64,000 nt of DNA from UBA1447 sp002329225 (GCA_050946835.1 JBMNVN010000008.1:1-64000); one strand, 5' to 3'; shown: positions 26,960-35,138, counted from the stretch's first letter. The notes: a model not told the origin generated them from the sequence alone. Numbers and translations are program-made.

Positions 26960-26996
26960 GAAATCTCTTGATACACAAGGGATTTCACTTTTTTAT
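26960..26996 (+). terminator. Terminator of the tRNA operon
   Basis: An 11-bp stem (GAAATCTCTTG with CAAGGGATTTC, one G-T pair) followed by ACTTTTTTA. Confidence 0.8.
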
Positions 26997-27079
26997 AGCA
27001 GAAAAACCGTTTTGATTCTCAGAACAACGTTTAAACTCAAATTTATGACTTTGAAAAATTCAAGCACTCATCTTTTAAC

Positions 27080-27199
27080 TAAATCCGCCAAAAAGATTCC
27101 CGTATAGAATACGAAGCCGGCAATCACTATTATTCCTTGAATGATTTGGCGGAAAAACCGATTAATCCGGATGACGTAGAAAGGCAAATCAATTCATGA
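27080..27199 (+). pseudogene. Possible gene-end remnant upstream of guaA
   Basis: A short frame without a start codon ends at TGA 27199 and encodes about 38 residues (IRQKDSRIEYEAGNHYYS, then LNDLAEKPINPDDVERQINS). Its composition looks like real protein, but upstream there is an in-frame stop and no ribosome binding site. It may be the 3' relic of a deleted gene. I do not recognise it. The rest of 26997-27299 shows no gene. Confidence 0.3.
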
Positions 27200-27299
27200 T
27201 TCCGGGCGTTTCTCTCTTGGAAAGTCCGCCTTCTTGTGCTATTATGTTGCAAGAAAAACGGATATCTTAATAAAACAAATATCCCTTACGGAGGCATTA

Positions 27300-28592
27300 A
27301 TGAAACAGGACAATATTTTAATTTTGGACCTCGGAAGCACCAAAAACACCGACCTTGCCAGAGCGATTCGGGATTTGGGCGTTTACAGTGAAATCCACCC
27401 CCACGACATAACCGCCCGGGAACTTGCCGAAAAAGCCAACGTCAAAGGGCTTATCCTCTACGGCGGGGAAAACAATATGGTTGACGGGCAAACTATTGAT
27501 GTGCTGCCGGAGATATATTCCTGCGGTCTGCCCCTTTTAGCGGTTTGCCACCCCAACAATGCGGGAGTTAAAAATATAACCGAAGAAGAACTCTCCCTCA
27601 GTCTGCCGGACTTTGTATTTAAAACCTGCGGTTGCGAAGCCAACTGGAATATGAAAAACTTTGTGGAAGACCAACTCACGGCTGTACGCAAACAAATCGG
27701 AGATAAGCGGGTTCTGCTTGCCCTTTCCGGCGGTGTGGACAGTTCCGTAGTTGCCGCCCTTTTAGTCCGTGCAGTGGGCGACCGCCTTGTTTGCATCCAC
27801 GTCAATAACGGGCTGATGCGCAAAAACGAATCCGAGGACGTTGTGAGAATCTTCCGTGATGAAATGAAAGCTAACCTTATCTATATTGACGCTGCTGAAC
27901 GTTTTCTCGGCAAGCTCGCCGGAGTTGCCGACCCCGAGAAAAAACGCAAAATAATCGGCGCCGAATTCATCGCCGTGTTTGACGAAGAGGCGGCAAAACT
28001 TGACGGCATTGACTTTTTGGCTCAAGGCACCATCTATCCCGATATTGTTGAAAGCGGCACAAAAACCGCCAAGGTGGTCAAGGCCCACCACAATGTGGGC
28101 GGCCTGCCCGAAGATATGACTTTTGAGCTTGTGGAACCCTTGAAGTTCCTTTTTAAAGACGAAGTTCGGGCCTGCGGCAAAGAGTTGGGCTTACCCGACA
28201 ATCTGGTTTACCGCCAGCCTTTCCCCGGCCCCGGCTTAGGCGTGCGCTGCCTGGGCGCAATAACAAAATACCGGCTTGAAGCCGTACGGGAATCCGACGC
28301 TATTTTGCGGGAAGAGTTCCAAAAGGCCGGCCTTGAAGGCAAGGTGTGGCAGTATTTTACCCTTGTACCCGACTTCCGCTCCGTAGGGGTCAAAAACAAC
28401 GCCCGCTCATTTGAGTACCCCGTCATCATCCGTGCCGTTAACACCGTTGACGCCATGACAGCCGAAATTGAGCACCCGGATTGGGCATTGTTAGATAAAA
28501 TTACCCGCCGAATACTTGAAGAAGTACCGGGGGTAAACAGGGTATGTTATGATCTTTCGCCGAAGCCGCCGGGAACGATTGAGTGGGAATAA
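27300..28592 (+). CDS. guaA: GMP synthase with an internally deleted glutaminase domain
   Basis: 430 residues from the ATG at 27300 (GGAGG 6 nt upstream); normal GuaA is about 510-525. It amidates XMP to GMP using ATP. The ATP-pyrophosphatase domain is complete: SGGVDSS at 143-149, AQGTIYPDIVESG, FPGPGLGVR, and the C-terminal dimerisation domain ending PPGTIEWE. The N-terminal class I amidotransferase keeps its opening strands (NILILDLGS, LILYGG) and a cysteine (C83 in AVCHPNN, where GICYGMQ is usual). It then jumps to the domain end (DFVFKTCGCEANW). About 90 residues holding the catalytic His and Glu are absent. The enzyme should therefore depend on free ammonia or on a separate glutaminase. 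The frame is intact throughout. Confidence 0.93.
   Translation: MKQDNILILDLGSTKNTDLARAIRDLGVYSEIHPHDITARELAEKANVKGLILYGGENNMVDGQTIDVLPEIYSCGLPLLAVCHPNNAGVKNITEEELSLSLPDFVFKTCGCEANWNMKNFVEDQLTAVRKQIGDKRVLLALSGGVDSSVVAALLVRAVGDRLVCIHVNNGLMRKNESEDVVRIFRDEMKANLIYIDAAERFLGKLAGVADPEKKRKIIGAEFIAVFDEEAAKLDGIDFLAQGTIYPDIVESGTKTAKVVKAHHNVGGLPEDMTFELVEPLKFLFKDEVRACGKELGLPDNLVYRQPFPGPGLGVRCLGAITKYRLEAVRESDAILREEFQKAGLEGKVWQYFTLVPDFRSVGVKNNARSFEYPVIIRAVNTVDAMTAEIEHPDWALLDKITRRILEEVPGVNRVCYDLSPKPPGTIEWE
28581..28592 (+). other. Candidate left attachment core (guaA 3' end)
   Basis: GAGTGGGAATAA covers the last codons and the stop of guaA, a known integration site for genomic islands. An 11/12 match lies at 41343-41354. 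Confidence 0.4.
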
Positions 28593-28651
28593 TATCAAGG
28601 GTAGCACAAACCTGCATAAATACTGGGCTTTCGGCTCTTTATTCCTTGATT

Positions 28652-28672
28652 TGATAGCAAAATGATAGCAAA
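28652..28672 (+). repeat. Left integrase arm-type repeats
   Basis: TGATAGCAAA occurs twice with an 11-bp period (28652-28661 and 28663-28672), about 60 bp from the guaA end. Three related copies lie at the right end, 41208-41242. Confidence 0.6.
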
Positions 28673-28736
28673 CCATAAAACGACTTTATTCTAAATGTTC
28701 TATCGGTTTGCAGGTACAATTATCTTAATACTATAA

Positions 28737-28776
28737 AAGGCATTACTGACTTTTGCAGTCGGTAATGCCTTTTTTC
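28737..28776 (+). terminator. Strong, probably bidirectional terminator
   Basis: A long stem (AAGGCATTACTGAC with GTCGGTAATGCCTT) followed by TTTTTT on the plus strand. T-rich sequence also follows on the minus strand, just past the stop codon of the 28787 gene. Confidence 0.8.
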
Positions 28777-28786
28777 TATGCTTGTT

Positions 28787-29392
28787 TTAAGCGACTTGCT
28801 CAAAAATAGTTTTTTGCATATTCAAATAGTATTGTAAATCGGAATAGTTTTTTTCCTTCAAAATCTTGGGCTTGCTAATAAGTGTCGGACTTATATTATT
28901 TGCTTCAGCCAAACATACGGTGTAATCAAATATGTTTTGTATCAAATCACTAAATTGGGAAGGCGTGATTTTCAAGTTTACTGCCTTAGAAGGATCGTCA
29001 TTTGAAAGTCCATCAAGGGAGTTTATTAAATTATCTAAAATTTCCACAGTTAGTTTGCCATCTTTTGCGGTATCTAAATAAATCTGAAGATTTTGGGCAA
29101 ATCGCTTTTCGAGGTTTCTTTTATCACGGGTTGCAATGTAACCGATGGCACCGGCAACAGCACTACCTATTATGAGAATTCCACTAACAATAACAGTACC
29201 CTTTTTATGAACACGAATAAAATCAATAGCCTTAACTGCACCTTCTTTAGCAGCATCTGCAACAGCGGGAATATGCTTTGCAACTCGTTTGTTGTCAATA
29301 TTTTTCGCCATACCGCAGAGTTCTAAAACTCCGGCTTGAACAGCAGCGTATGTCTTTTCGTCAACTAGTAAATTAACATTTACTACAGGCAT
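28787..29392 (-). CDS. Single-pass membrane protein of the element, unrecognised
   Basis: 201 residues starting 2 bp after the repressor stop codon, with GGAGGG 6 nt upstream, so the two form one operon. One clear membrane segment lies at about 65-88 (TVIVSGILIIGSAVAGAIGYIA), between Lys/Arg-rich flanks. The rest is helical and soluble, without a known motif. Linkage to the repressor suggests a role in element maintenance or immunity, or a small toxin-type function. All of these are guesses. Confidence 0.75.
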   Translation of the reverse strand: MPVVNVNLLVDEKTYAAVQAGVLELCGMAKNIDNKRVAKHIPAVADAAKEGAVKAIDFIRVHKKGTVIVSGILIIGSAVAGAIGYIATRDKRNLEKRFAQNLQIYLDTAKDGKLTVEILDNLINSLDGLSNDDPSKAVNLKITPSQFSDLIQNIFDYTVCLAEANNISPTLISKPKILKEKNYSDLQYYLNMQKTIFEQVA

Positions 29393-29394
29393 TT

Positions 29395-29865
29395 TTATCC
29401 CTCCTTACGAGAATTGAAAGCGACGCTTTCGGGATAGTTATATCTCCAGTTATCGTATTCCTCTTTCGTGATTTCGCCGTTTTTAAGTTTTTCTGCTTGT
29501 TCCTGCCAAGCGGAAAACATATCAAACATTGTAAGATAATTTGTTCCCATACCCTTATCAAGTCGTATGCAAAGCTCGTCATCAAGTTTATCAATACGGA
29601 AGCCATATAAATCTTCAAGAGTAAACAGCGTGTGCATTAAGCCGTTGTAACTGTCAATATCCGGCACAGTTAAAGCACTTGTCGATACACCGAATACATT
29701 TGCAAGATTGTTTGTTAAATCAGTTTTAGGCGTTCTGCTGCCGGATTCATACTGTGCCATACGAATGTCAGCAGTTTTCTCCGGAAAGCCCACCTGCATA
29801 CCGAGATATTTTTGAGTCATACCTTTTAAATTTCTGAAAAAACGAATTCTTTCTCCAATAGCCAT
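29395..29865 (-). CDS. XRE-family repressor of the element
   Basis: 156 residues. The N-terminal helix-turn-helix (about 7-62, RIRFFRNLKGMTQKYLGMQV ... MAQYESGSRTP) is of Cro/CI type. The C-terminus (GEITKEEYDNWRYNYPE) matches the end of the truncated copy at 44746-45110. It is transcribed divergently from xis-int, with a shared control region (29897-29997) that contains a palindromic operator. It probably represses excision genes and itself. AAAGGAG precedes the ATG. Confidence 0.88.
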   Translation of the reverse strand: MAIGERIRFFRNLKGMTQKYLGMQVGFPEKTADIRMAQYESGSRTPKTDLTNNLANVFGVSTSALTVPDIDSYNGLMHTLFTLEDLYGFRIDKLDDELCIRLDKGMGTNYLTMFDMFSAWQEQAEKLKNGEITKEEYDNWRYNYPESVAFNSRKEG

Positions 29866-29896
29866 AAAAAATACTCCTTTCGTACTCCTAAAAAAG

Positions 29897-29926
29897 AGTA
29901 TAGCATATAGAGTTAGGACTTGTCAA
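29897..29926 (-). promoter_or_regulatory. Promoter of the repressor gene
   Basis: On the minus strand TTGACA (29926-29921), an 18-bp spacer and TATACT (29902-29897). Confidence 0.65.
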
Positions 29927-29968
29927 GATAACCAAAGCAAATAAATTTAATATTTTTTCAAAAACCAC

Positions 29969-29997
29969 TTGACTTAACGGAAATCCGTTAGTATAAT
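29969..29997 (+). promoter_or_regulatory. xis-int promoter with palindromic operator
   Basis: TTGACT (29969-29974), a 17-bp spacer and TATAAT (29992-29997). The spacer itself is an inverted repeat, TAACGGA-AA-TCCGTTA (29975-29990), and a further half-site CCGTTA lies just downstream. A repressor bound there would block RNA polymerase. A leader of about 200 nt with a small hairpin (GTTATAG/CTATAAC near 30100) precedes xis. Confidence 0.75.
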
Positions 29998-30203
29998 ATA
30001 GTTAAGCAAATACCGTTAGGTAGTTGTGATAAAACTGAATGACCGTCCGAATGGGATATGACTTTGCGATGATATGAGCAAGGCAACGCCGCTGAAAAAG
30101 CAGGGGTGTTATAGTGAGAGCTATAACTTTAGGTATATAAAAACGACATTCGGGTAGAACGGCACAACGCACGAAAGAAAAACAACGAAAGGAGGATGTC
30201 ACT

Positions 30204-30401
30204 ATGGCAGCAGAATTATTTATGAGAGTCAACGAAGTTGCTGAAGTAATGGATGTTTCTGAGTCTTATGCCTATAAGATTATCAGACGGCTCAATAAAG
30301 AGCTGAAGAAAACCGGATGCATTACTATGAACGGTCGCATTGACCGAAAGTTCTTTTATGATAATTTTTATTCCACAAGAGAAAACAGAGAAAGGAAGTG
30401 A
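30204..30401 (+). CDS. xis: Excisionase-like small DNA-binding protein
   Basis: 65 residues with a winged-helix/MerR-type recognition segment (MRVNEVAEVMDVSESYAYKIIRRLN, starting at residue 7) and a basic C-terminus. The size, fold and place directly before the integrase match Tn916-type excisionases, which bend DNA and direct the integrase toward excision. GGAGG precedes the ATG. Confidence 0.85.
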   Translation: MAAELFMRVNEVAEVMDVSESYAYKIIRRLNKELKKTGCITMNGRIDRKFFYDNFYSTRENRERK

Positions 30402-30406
30402 TGTGA

Positions 30407-31486
30407 GTGGGAGCGTTTAAGAACAAAGATAACGGAACGTGGATTGTGCAGTTCCGTTATGTAGATTGGAGGGGCGAAAACAAGCAGGTTTTTAAGCGAG
30501 GTTTCGCTACCAAGAAAGAAGCACAAGAATACGAGCGTGAGTTCCGTATGCAGAAGTCAGCGGATGTCACGATGAATTTTGGCACTTTCGTAGAACTTTA
30601 TGAAAAGGATATACGACCGAGCCTGAAAGAAAATACTTGGCTAACAAAGGAGCATATCATCAAGGAAAAGATTTTACCGTATTTCAGTAAGAAGCGTTTG
30701 TGTGATATTGCCGCTAAAGATGTTATTGCTTGGCAGAACGAAATGCGAAACGCTACAAGCAAAGGCGGTAAGAAACTATCACAGACCTATCTGAAAACTA
30801 TACACAATCAGCTGAGTGCGTTATTTAACCACGCTGTCAGGTTTTATGGATTAAAGGTCAATCCTGCGGCAACCGTCGGAAATATGGGTAAAGCGGAATA
30901 CAAGGAAATGTTGTTTTGGACTACCGAAGAATACACAAAATTTGCAAATGAAATGATGGATAAACCATTATCATATTATGCGTTTCAAATGCTGTATTGG
31001 TGTGGTATTCGTGTCGGGGAGCTATTAGCACTAACTCCTTCCGACTTCGATTTTAACAACAAAACGGTAACGATAAGTAAATCCTATCAGCGTTTGCACG
31101 GTGAGGATATTATCACTTCCCCGAAAACGCCTAAAAGTAATCGCACTATAAAAATGCCGCAGTTTTTATGCGATGAAATGCAGGAATATATCAATATGTT
31201 TTATGAAGCCGGAGAAAACGATAGGATATTCCCAATATCCAAGAGTTATCTTCATCACGAGATGGACAGAGGTTCGGACAAGGCAGGGGTTAAGCGTATC
31301 CGTATCCACGATCTTCGTCACTCCCACGTTTCTCTGCTGATTGATAAAGGCTTTCAGCCGTTGGCAATCGCAGACCGTGTAGGACACGAAAGCGTGGATA
31401 TAACTTACCGCTATGCCCACCTATTCCCGTCGAAGCAGATTGAAATGGTAAATACACTTGATGAAATTTGGAAAGGAGACAATTAA
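30407..31486 (+). CDS. int: Tyrosine recombinase integrase (Tn916/ICE type)
   Basis: 359 residues from a GTG 5 bp after xis. It has an N-terminal arm-binding domain (WIVQFRYVDWRGE), a SAM-like core-binding domain (about 60-165) and a catalytic domain. The catalytic residues are R202 (GIRVGE), H301 and R304 (HDLRH), H327 (GHES) and the nucleophile Y336 (YRYAH). It integrates and excises the element. Likely arm sites are the TGATAGCAAA repeats at both element ends. Confidence 0.93.
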   Translation: MGAFKNKDNGTWIVQFRYVDWRGENKQVFKRGFATKKEAQEYEREFRMQKSADVTMNFGTFVELYEKDIRPSLKENTWLTKEHIIKEKILPYFSKKRLCDIAAKDVIAWQNEMRNATSKGGKKLSQTYLKTIHNQLSALFNHAVRFYGLKVNPAATVGNMGKAEYKEMLFWTTEEYTKFANEMMDKPLSYYAFQMLYWCGIRVGELLALTPSDFDFNNKTVTISKSYQRLHGEDIITSPKTPKSNRTIKMPQFLCDEMQEYINMFYEAGENDRIFPISKSYLHHEMDRGSDKAGVKRIRIHDLRHSHVSLLIDKGFQPLAIADRVGHESVDITYRYAHLFPSKQIEMVNTLDEIWKGDN

Positions 31487-31487
31487 A

Positions 31488-31820
31488 ATGTCAGCTAAAA
31501 ATTTAGATAATCACAAAAGATGGAGAAATATCACAGTAGGGTTTCGTGTATCAGCCGAAGAAAACGAACTGATAAACAAGGCGGTAAAGTTATCGGGATT
31601 ACCGAAGCAGGAATATTGTTACCGCAGATGTTTAGGTCAGGATATTGTTGTTCAGGGGAATCCGAGAGTATATAAGGCATTGCGTGATGAACTTGCCAAT
31701 GTTCTTACAGAACTAAAAAGGATCGAAACACTTACCGATGAACACGACGAGCTGTTGCAGCTTATTGAACTGATAACTGTAACCCTGCACGGATTGAAAG
31801 GAGATGACGCTTATGACTAA
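31488..31820 (+). CDS. MobC-like relaxosome accessory protein
   Basis: 110 residues from the ATG at 31488 (AAAGGAG upstream); the frame is open from 31458, but that earlier start lies inside int. The sequence RNITVGFRVSAEENELINKA, then LSGLPKQEYCYRRC, is a ribbon-helix-helix protein of the MobC/plasmid-mobilization type. A close relative is encoded at 45127-45453. It probably binds oriT together with the relaxase. Confidence 0.8.
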   Translation: MSAKNLDNHKRWRNITVGFRVSAEENELINKAVKLSGLPKQEYCYRRCLGQDIVVQGNPRVYKALRDELANVLTELKRIETLTDEHDELLQLIELITVTLHGLKGDDAYD

Positions 31821-32958
31821 TATAACCGAAAAGACTGTTCCTAATGTATCTGTTGGCGCAGATACGGAGCAGTCAATTCTAAAACAAATTAACAACAGTA
31901 TAACTGATTTTAACGAAAATGACAAGAGTTTAGATGATTATCTTGAAGAAATGCAAAAAGAATTTTTGCAACAGCTCGATCCATCACATTTGAAAACGAT
32001 TTCTATGCGTGAGTTGTATAACACGATATATCAAAGTAAACCGCCGCTGATTGACGGTTTGCTCTATCCGGGCACATATATTTTTGCAGGAGCACCAAAA
32101 CTCGGCAAAAGTTTTCTTATGGCTCAGCTTGCCTATCATATCAGCACGGGTACACCGCTGTGGAATTATGCTACCCGTAAAGGAACAGTGCTTTATCTTG
32201 CACTTGAAGATGACTACCGCAGATTGCAGGAACGCTTGTATCGGATGTTCGGTGCAGAGAGTGCAGATAATCTTTTCTTCTCTGTTTCGGCAAGTCAGCT
32301 CGGCAAAGGACTTGACGAACAGTTACAGGGGTTCATCACAGAACACCCTGACACGAAGCTCATTATAATCGACACACTTCAAAAGGTGCGTGAGGTCGGC
32401 GGGGATAACTACAGTTATGCAAACGATTATGAAATCATCAATCGTATTAAGAAATTTACTGATTGTCACGGTATCTGTGTACTGCTCGTACACCACACCC
32501 GAAAGCAGACCGCTGATGATAAGTTCGATATGATTTCCGGCACAACGGGTTTGCTTGGTGCAGCAGACGGTGGCTTTGTTTTGCAAAAGGAAAAACGCAC
32601 AAGCAATGCCGCCACTCTTGAAGTGTCGGGCAGAGATCAGCAAGACCAAAAGATTTATCTTAACCGAAATCCCGAAACGTTACTTTGGGATTTGGACAGA
32701 GTGGAAACAGAACTTTGGAAAGAGCTGCCTGAACCGTTGCTTGAAACGGTAGCGGCATTTATCACCGCAGACAATGCCGAGTGGTGCGGAACACCAACGG
32801 AACTTGTGTCGGTGCTTGGCGTTGATATGAAAGCAAATACCTTGTCTATGAAGATGAATATCAATGCAGGGCGTTTGTTCAACGAGTACGGTATCTGTTA
32901 TGAAAACAAACGCTGTCACGACGGGCGGAAGATACGCATATGTCTTTCGCAGGCGTGA
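31813..32958 (+). CDS. RepA-like AAA ATPase (RecA-fold hexameric helicase type)
   Basis: 381 residues from the ATG at 31813, overlapping the end of the MobC gene; an in-frame ATG at 31804 is too close to the ribosome binding site. Walker A is GAPKLGKS (93-100), and Walker B lies in KLIIIDTLQKV. Then come VHHTRK and GTTGLLGAADGGF, as in RSF1010-type RepA and phage or ICE AAA_25 ATPases. It probably unwinds DNA for element replication or transfer. Its stop codon lies within a long inverted repeat. Confidence 0.85.
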   Translation: MTNITEKTVPNVSVGADTEQSILKQINNSITDFNENDKSLDDYLEEMQKEFLQQLDPSHLKTISMRELYNTIYQSKPPLIDGLLYPGTYIFAGAPKLGKSFLMAQLAYHISTGTPLWNYATRKGTVLYLALEDDYRRLQERLYRMFGAESADNLFFSVSASQLGKGLDEQLQGFITEHPDTKLIIIDTLQKVREVGGDNYSYANDYEIINRIKKFTDCHGICVLLVHHTRKQTADDKFDMISGTTGLLGAADGGFVLQKEKRTSNAATLEVSGRDQQDQKIYLNRNPETLLWDLDRVETELWKELPEPLLETVAAFITADNAEWCGTPTELVSVLGVDMKANTLSMKMNINAGRLFNEYGICYENKRCHDGRKIRICLSQA

Positions 32959-33030
32959 CGATGCGTGACGGTCGTGTCGATGTTTTAGACGGTAGTGAAA
33001 AGACCGTCACCATTGACACGCATCGTCACG
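32954..33030. repeat. Nested inverted repeat, candidate oriT or origin structure
   Basis: Outer arms CGTGACGATGCGTG (32954-32967) and CACGCATCGTCACG (33017-33030) match perfectly. Inner arms TGACGGTC (32966-32973) and GACCGTCA (33002-33009) also match. CGTGACG is directly repeated within the left arm. It starts at the stop codon of the RepA-like gene and lies 190 bp before the relaxase gene. No T-run follows, so it is not an ordinary terminator. Confidence 0.6.
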
Positions 33031-33153
33031 GATAAAGTTTAGCGGAGTGTGCAGAGAGTGCCTTTTCAAAGGCGGCTCTTTGCCTCTCGGAGAGCGCAAA
33101 ACCTGCTTGCAGGTTGCATTTTTGATGGGCTTGCCTGTCAAAAGTGCTTTTGC

Positions 33154-33174
33154 GTTACTCTTGACAAGAGTAAC
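33154..33174. repeat. Perfect palindrome upstream of the relaxase gene
   Basis: Ten-bp arms GTTACTCTTG and CAAGAGTAAC around one base. It lies 44 bp before the relaxase ATG in a G/C-balanced, conserved-looking leader (33040-33200), which also holds AACCTG-CTTG-CAGGTT. MobV oriT sites lie just upstream of mob, so this is a candidate oriT or relaxase autoregulation site. Confidence 0.55.
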
Positions 33175-33217
33175 AGAACCGAGGACGAGGAAGTTTATGA
33201 GATTTGAGGTGTATATA

Positions 33218-34378
33218 ATGCAAAGAACGATAAGTGCAATGGTAGGTAAAGGCTCGGTCAATCATAACAGCCGCAAGTTCAAGGCGGAAAATGTTGACGG
33301 TAGCAGAACGCATTTGAACATTGATTACTGTAACGAGCCGATAAAGAAAATCTATCACGAATTGTTTGACGAAGCACTAAAAATATACAACGAAAAGCAG
33401 ACAAGAGCCGACCGCAAAATAGAAAATTATTATGAAAAAATCAGAAATTCAAAGCAGGAAAAGCCGTTCCACGAACTGATTTTGCAGATTGGCGATAAGG
33501 AAAATATGAGTGCAGAAAGCAAAAACGGACAGCTTGCGAGACAAATTTTAGATGAGTATTACCGCGGATTTCAAGAGCGAAATCCCAACCTAAAAGTGTT
33601 CTCTGCTCATCTGCATATGGACGAGGCAACGCCCCATTTGCACATTGATTTTGTTCCGTTCACAACCGGCAGTAAGCGTGGACTTGATACGAGAGTAAGC
33701 CTGAAACAAGCGTTAGCTGCGCAAGGTTTCAAAGGCGGAACTCGTGGAGATACCGAGTGGAATCAATGGGTAAGCGCAGAAAAATCTGCACTCGCATTTG
33801 TTATGGAACGCCATGGAATTGAGTGGGAACACAAGGGTACTCACGAAAAACATCTATCTGTTCTCGACTACAAAAAGCAGGAACGAGAAAAGGAAATCAC
33901 TGTATTGGATAACCAAATTGCCGAGAAAAAAGATGAGTTTCGTGTTATGGCTGACCGCATTGAGAACTTCGATAACGGAGAAAAATCCTTGCAGCAACTT
34001 GATGGAAGCATAATGAATGAGCCTGAATATCAGTTGCCTGAACCACCTGCAATGATGTCGGCGAGAACATATAAGGCAAAGTTTGTTGAGCCACTTATAG
34101 CCCGATTTAAGTCTTTAATCAGCACCTTATTTGCACGATATTTCAAGGCGTTGGACAGTTACCACAGATTGAACATCACAAACGGAAACCTATATCGTGA
34201 AAACGAAAAGTTATCGAAAGTTAATGAGAAATTATCACGAGAGAATGATAATCTGCGTGCAGAAAACAGGGATTACAAACTTCTCCGCAAAGTATTCGGT
34301 CATAAACAAATTGATGATTTGCTTGAAAAGGCAAGAAATATCAAAGGTCAAAAGCGTGACAACACACGCTCAAGATAA
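33218..34378 (+). CDS. mobV: MobV-family relaxase (Pre/Mob type)
   Basis: 386 residues from the ATG at 33218, preceded by GAGG; the frame is open from 33047, but the conserved domain begins at MQRTISAMVGKGS. The relaxase histidine motif is HLHMDEATPHLH at 131-142, that is HxDExxPHxH of MobV proteins. An N-terminal conserved Asn/His region (NHNSRK) and a coiled-coil C-terminus follow. It nicks oriT and leads the strand into a recipient using a helper conjugation system. Confidence 0.93.
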   Translation: MQRTISAMVGKGSVNHNSRKFKAENVDGSRTHLNIDYCNEPIKKIYHELFDEALKIYNEKQTRADRKIENYYEKIRNSKQEKPFHELILQIGDKENMSAESKNGQLARQILDEYYRGFQERNPNLKVFSAHLHMDEATPHLHIDFVPFTTGSKRGLDTRVSLKQALAAQGFKGGTRGDTEWNQWVSAEKSALAFVMERHGIEWEHKGTHEKHLSVLDYKKQEREKEITVLDNQIAEKKDEFRVMADRIENFDNGEKSLQQLDGSIMNEPEYQLPEPPAMMSARTYKAKFVEPLIARFKSLISTLFARYFKALDSYHRLNITNGNLYRENEKLSKVNEKLSRENDNLRAENRDYKLLRKVFGHKQIDDLLEKARNIKGQKRDNTRSR

Positions 34379-34402
34379 ATAAATTTTTAGGAGGAAAGCA
34401 AA

Positions 34403-34783
34403 ATGGCAAAGACAATTTTTGAAGAAATGGGCGGTACTTATACACAGGTTGGAGATTATCTCCTCCCCGATTTGAAACTGCCCGAAGAAGAAAAACAGGC
34501 AAATATCGGCGTTTGGGGTATGAGGCATAAACGGTTTTTGAAAGAATATCATCGTGTTTTATACGCTAACCTGATGACTTCAGGAAAGCTGATTGCATAT
34601 CTTGATGACATCGAACAGCAAGCAACCGCAATGTTTCTCCGGCTGGTAAAAGAACTTTCCGAAGAAGAGGGTATATCCGAAGAACTCAAAGCAACCGACC
34701 AAATGCTGTGGGTTCAGAAAATGAACAATATTCGTAATCGTGCAACGGAAATTGTAAATGCAGAATTGATTTACACGGTATAA
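34403..34783 (+). CDS. tnpV: TnpV-like transposon-encoded protein
   Basis: 126 residues with GGAGG before the ATG. The segment YTQVGDYLLPDL, then GVWGMRHKRFLKEYH and LxxYLxxIEQQA, is typical of TnpV proteins found in clostridial mobilizable transposons of the Tn4451 group. Function unknown. It marks the end of the mobility module; the cargo starts about 130 bp later. Confidence 0.8.
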   Translation: MAKTIFEEMGGTYTQVGDYLLPDLKLPEEEKQANIGVWGMRHKRFLKEYHRVLYANLMTSGKLIAYLDDIEQQATAMFLRLVKELSEEEGISEELKATDQMLWVQKMNNIRNRATEIVNAELIYTV

Positions 34784-34791
34784 GCACCAAG

Positions 34792-34815
34792 GCGGCAGGG
34801 AGAAATCTCTGCCGC
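34792..34815. other. Hairpin after tnpV
   Basis: A 10-bp stem, GCGGCAGGGA with TCTCTGCCGC (one G-T pair). No strong T-run follows, so termination is uncertain. Confidence 0.45.
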
Positions 34816-34861
34816 TACCACTTGATGTTTGCTTTGTTTTACATTATATTTATTTTAACTA

Positions 34862-34898
34862 TATAAGTATTGCAAATAAAATACTTATATGCTATACT
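34862..34898 (+). promoter_or_regulatory. Controller promoter and operator of the restriction cargo
   Basis: Inverted repeat TATAAGTATT (34862-34871) and AATACTTATA (34880-34889) overlaps the promoter TTGCAA (34870-34875), 17 bp, TATACT (34893-34898). It lies just upstream of the HTH gene at 34923, as in C-protein circuits of restriction-modification systems. Related half-sites TATAAGT and ATAAGTAT recur at 38953-38976. Confidence 0.7.
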
Positions 34899-34922
34899 TA
34901 CAATACAAAAGGAGTGATAGAA

Positions 34923-35138
34923 TTGGGCTTTACATACAAACCGCTTTGGAAATTATTGATTGATAAAGAAATGAGCAAAAAACAACTTATGGAAGAAACT
35001 AATATATCAAAGTCTACTATGGACAAAATGGGCAGAAACGAAAAGGTATCAATGGAAATATTAGATAGACTTTGCACATATTTCTCCTGTGATATTTCAA
35101 GTATTATAGAACACGTAGATGAGGTAAAGAAAAAATGA
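34923..35138 (+). CDS. Small XRE-family regulator (controller-like)
   Basis: 71 residues from a TTG with AAAGGAG 7 nt upstream; an in-frame GTG at 34914 is too close to that site. A single helix-turn-helix domain (LLIDKEMSKKQLMEETNIS, then MEILDRLCTYFSCDISSIIEH) fills the protein. It overlaps the methyltransferase start by 4 bp. It is a candidate C-protein controlling methyltransferase and nuclease expression. Confidence 0.85.
   Translation: MGFTYKPLWKLLIDKEMSKKQLMEETNISKSTMDKMGRNEKVSMEILDRLCTYFSCDISSIIEHVDEVKKK

Noticed and set aside
26648..26961. Open frames covering the tRNA operon on both strands
   Set aside because: They overlap two complete tRNA genes and their promoter, so they are not coding.
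33817..33829. GAGTGGGAA match to the guaA end inside the relaxase gene as an attachment site
   Set aside because: It encodes the same residues by chance, lies inside an essential element gene and lacks flanking arm repeats.
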